Positions 62,067-64,000 of a stretch of DNA of 64,000 nt are shown one piece after another. The stretch is from Trichomonas vaginalis G3 (Eukaryota; Parabasalia; Trichomonadida; Trichomonadidae). The notes under the pieces are model-generated. The model was given only the letters and a program-made list of their open reading frames with translations. It had not been told where the DNA came from and did not search any database. Location of the stretch: NCBI RefSeq assembly GCF_026262505.1, contig NC_067208.1, forward strand, positions 3,295,962 to 3,359,961, written 5' to 3'. Each line of letters begins with the position of its first letter. Position 1 is the first letter of the stretch. Position numbers and translations under genes: made by a program.

Positions 62067-62098
62067 AAGTGGGGCTTCCAGGCACTTCGTGCCTTCTA
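62064..62098. repeat. GC-rich hairpins next to the A tract
   Basis: GGAAG-TGGGG-CTTCC at about 62065-62079 and GGCAC-TTC-GTGCC at 62081-62093, the same small-hairpin style as in the Maverick. Confidence 0.65.
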
Positions 62099-62123
62099 GC
62101 CCTGATGTTGATGTTTAGTATAA

Positions 62124-62207
62124 ATGAAGTTTTTATTCGGAGGACTCTTCTTCTTCCTCCATTGCTTCTGGGAAGAAGCCTTCTTCTTGGTCGAAAACAT
62201 TATATAA
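62124..62207 (+). CDS. Possible very small hydrophobic protein
   Basis: ATG 62124 after TTTAGTATAA. 27 codons beginning M-K-F-L-F-G-G-L-F-F-F-L. It may be a frameshifted start of a longer gene, because the following bases are open in another frame with Leu-rich sequence. Low certainty. Confidence 0.25.
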   Translation: MKFLFGGLFFFLHCFWEEAFFLVENII

Positions 62208-62297
62208 TGTTTCACTTTTCACAAATTATATATGTTTTCATGCTTTGTCACTTTTCTGTCACTTTTCAGGAAAAAACATTTTTATTATTATATATAA

Positions 62298-63107
62298 ATG
62301 AATTTTACAAAACCTCCGTTACCGTTCTTTGGAAATAAGAGTAAATGTAAAGATATTATATTGAGAGAACTTAAGAAACTACCGAATGGTCTAACATTGT
62401 AGATTTGTTCGGTGGAAGTTTCTATATATCTCATTTGTGCCATACAATATTTCCTGACTCAAAGATTATATGCAATGACTTCGACAACTATATGGACCGT
62501 CTAACATATTCCAGACACAAACAATATATTGAAAGAGTTAAAAGAAAAGATACCTATAGGTAAGATGGAACGTATACCATTAGATAAGAAAAATATTGTG
62601 AGAGAGGTTTTGAAAAAAGCAGAATATATAGACTGAATAGTATATTCTGCTAGACTATTATATAGTGGTGCTATATAGAGTTCATGACATTGAAACACTT
62701 ATGTCAAAATTTTATATCTTAACTATACAAATGTTTCAAAGAGGACATAGAAAAATATATTGAGGGTATAGAGTTTGTGAATGTCATTGGACAGATTTGT
62801 ATGAAAAAATAAAGACAAGGAAAATGTTTTCTTATAGTGGACCCGCCGTTCTATAACACATGGGATTTTCAATACCAAGTAGACTGACTTTGAGAGACTC
62901 TTAGAAACTTTAGACGTTTTACATAACCATCCATGCTTTTACTTTACATCCGATAAAAGTGGTTTGGAAACCGTTATGAGATGGTTAGAGGACATACATG
63001 ACTATGAGTTTAGATATGACAAGATAGAATATGAGAGAGGTCCTATAAACTGGAGAAAGTGTCACAATAAAGAAATTTTATTGGTAAGTAACTGTGGTTT
63101 GAAATAG
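62298..63107 (+). pseudogene. D12-class DNA adenine methyltransferase, multiply frameshifted
   Basis: ATG 62298 follows TATTATTATATATAA. The first piece, P-P-L-P-F-F-G-N-K-S, is the F-x-G-x-K SAM-binding block. After a shift near 62385 comes V-D-L-F-G-G-S-F, the second SAM motif. Much later I-V-D-P-P-F-Y-N-T is the D-P-P-(Y/F) catalytic motif, and Y-F-T-S-D-K-S-G is a downstream block. At least four indels or stops (near 62385, 62500, 62637 and 62886) break the frame. An intact protein would have N6-methylated adenine. T. vaginalis DNA is known to carry N6-methyladenine, and related genes are present in Maverick-type elements. Confidence 0.75.
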
Positions 63108-63245
63108 GACTACTTGTTTAGGTTTTTTCCATTGTGTCATTTATTTATTTGACGTGGCAGAAAAGTACAGAGAATATGAAGATGAACCAATGCCTGCAAA
63201 TGTTCAGTATATGTACTCGTAAGAGATATTTTTATCTAATATTAA

Positions 63246-63540
63246 ATGGACGCACAGAACTTAGCGAATGCGCAGCAACCTGGACAACCAAACCCAGAGA
63301 ATATTCCAAATGAAGTTAGAATACAAACTGCATGGCAAACTATGGTCAAGTGCCAACAGATGTACAAATGCAAACTGCCATGTCAAATGACGCTGCGTTA
63401 GCTACCACCATGGTATGCAAATATGAGATGGAAAGAGTTTTATACAAACCCTGAAGTGGGATATAAACAACTCTATGCAGATGACGCGAACACAGGAGTT
63501 GACCCAGAGTATGTTTCTACCAGAGAGAAATAGAATGTAT
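63246..63540 (+). pseudogene. Small Gln/Pro/Asn-rich protein, frameshifted
   Basis: ATG 63246 after TTTTTATCTAATATTAA. The start reads M-D-A-Q-N-L-A-N-A-Q-Q-P-G-Q-P-N-P-E-N; the frame then shifts near 63345, giving G-Q-V-P-T-D-V-Q-M-Q-T-A-M in another frame and W-K-E-F-Y-T-N-P-E-V-G-Y later. Not recognised; the style (Q/N/P-rich, promoter like the Maverick genes) suggests an accessory virion-type protein. Confidence 0.4.
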
Positions 63541-63618
63541 GAGCTCCAGTTAAAATGCTATGGAACTCAACAGGAAACGTAAGAGACTAGGCGGACATTA
63601 GATTTTACATATAGTAAA

Positions 63619-63856
63619 ATGGGTTTCTCAGTAGTATTGGAAACTTCTTTCGAAATGTTGGAAGAGGTATATGGAATGGAATAAAATCTGTCGGAAGAGG
63701 ATATGGAACGGTGTCAAAAATATTGGTAAAAGAGTAGGTCAGTTTGTTGGTATTATACCTAAAGACCCGAACAGAAGAACAAGCTCCTGTTATACAACAG
63801 CCGAACCTGCACCACAGTCTAGTTGGCAACCAAATCCAACACCTCAACCGTATTAA
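63619..63856 (+). pseudogene. Small amphipathic repeat protein, frameshifted
   Basis: ATG 63619 after ATATAGTAAA. Read across two or more small shifts, it has a twice-repeated amphipathic unit (G-R-G-I-W-N-G-(I/V)-K-(S/N)-(V/I)-G) with glycines and aromatic residues, then V-G-Q-F-V-G-I-I-P-K-D-P-N-R-R and a Pro/Gln-rich end finishing at TAA 63854-63856. The pattern recalls membrane-active or DNA-binding minor virion peptides, an inference without family assignment. Confidence 0.4.
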
Positions 63857-64000
63857 AATCATATTTTTACCGTTCGATAGTAGTTGTATATGAAACTAAT
63901 TCTAAGTAAAACGCTGGTATAATGGAATTATTCTCTTTCTTCATCTGTTGTAAACCATACTTGAAAGTCTGAAATACTTCCACTCGCGGTTCATATAGCT

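Overview
The window looks like nuclear DNA of a trichomonad parasite, most likely Trichomonas vaginalis or a close relative. The DNA is very AT-rich, the genes are intronless, and many start codons have a TCA(C/T)(A/T) initiator a few bases upstream. The gene families also fit: BspA-like leucine-rich-repeat surface proteins, ankyrin proteins, a leishmanolysin-like (GP63) metalloprotease, Rab and Myb family members, a PH-AGC kinase, MULE-like elements and a Maverick/Polinton. The species call rests on family content and was not searched.

Region 1 (1-13.9 kb): two BspA-like genes without start codons flank a 1.25-kb foldback palindrome and a broken beta-helix-type gene. A four-copy 81-bp tandem repeat follows, then a RhoGEF-PH-kelch gene, a terminal-inverted-repeat element and an ankyrin gene. 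Region 2 (13.9-27.2 kb): four more copies of the beta-helix-like surface family, of which only the one at 26170-27180 has both an ATG and an open frame; one copy is split by a 945-bp element with a 9-bp target duplication. Between them lie a 1.65-kb MULE-like element carrying a hairpin array, a FERM-like tail-anchored gene, a broken ankyrin/RING-like gene and a small hypothetical gene. Region 3 (27.5-38.7 kb): GP63-like protease, a multipass membrane protein, a broken ankyrin gene, two tRNA-Asp genes bracketing a divergent pair of discoidin-like genes, a tRNA-Asn, a Rab-like gene lacking key GTP-binding elements, and a broken Myb gene.

Region 4 (38.9-51.6 kb): a heavily frameshifted inverted copy of part of the Maverick found downstream, a PH-AGC kinase, a Myb gene cut by a 25-N assembly gap, and about 5.7 kb of sequence with no intact gene, part of it with unusual composition. 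Region 5 (51.6-62.0 kb): a Maverick with DNA polymerase B (carrying an HNH-like insertion), retroviral-type integrase, a tail-fibre-like protein with a tail-collar-like end, and several small genes. It is compact: 21-bp divergent spacer, 4-nt overlaps and shared TTAA stops. Several genes carry single frameshifts. Region 6 (62.0-64.0 kb), after a 36-A tract, holds decayed genes with the same promoter style, including a D12-class adenine methyltransferase.

The most unusual signal is a set of small GC-rich composite hairpins (mostly 5-bp stems, 3-nt loops) scattered through the AT-rich Maverick. Two are read in frame inside polB, and one appears to be absent from the corresponding position of the decayed Maverick copy. 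The Maverick genes also share a TAAATG-type start signal unlike the host initiator.
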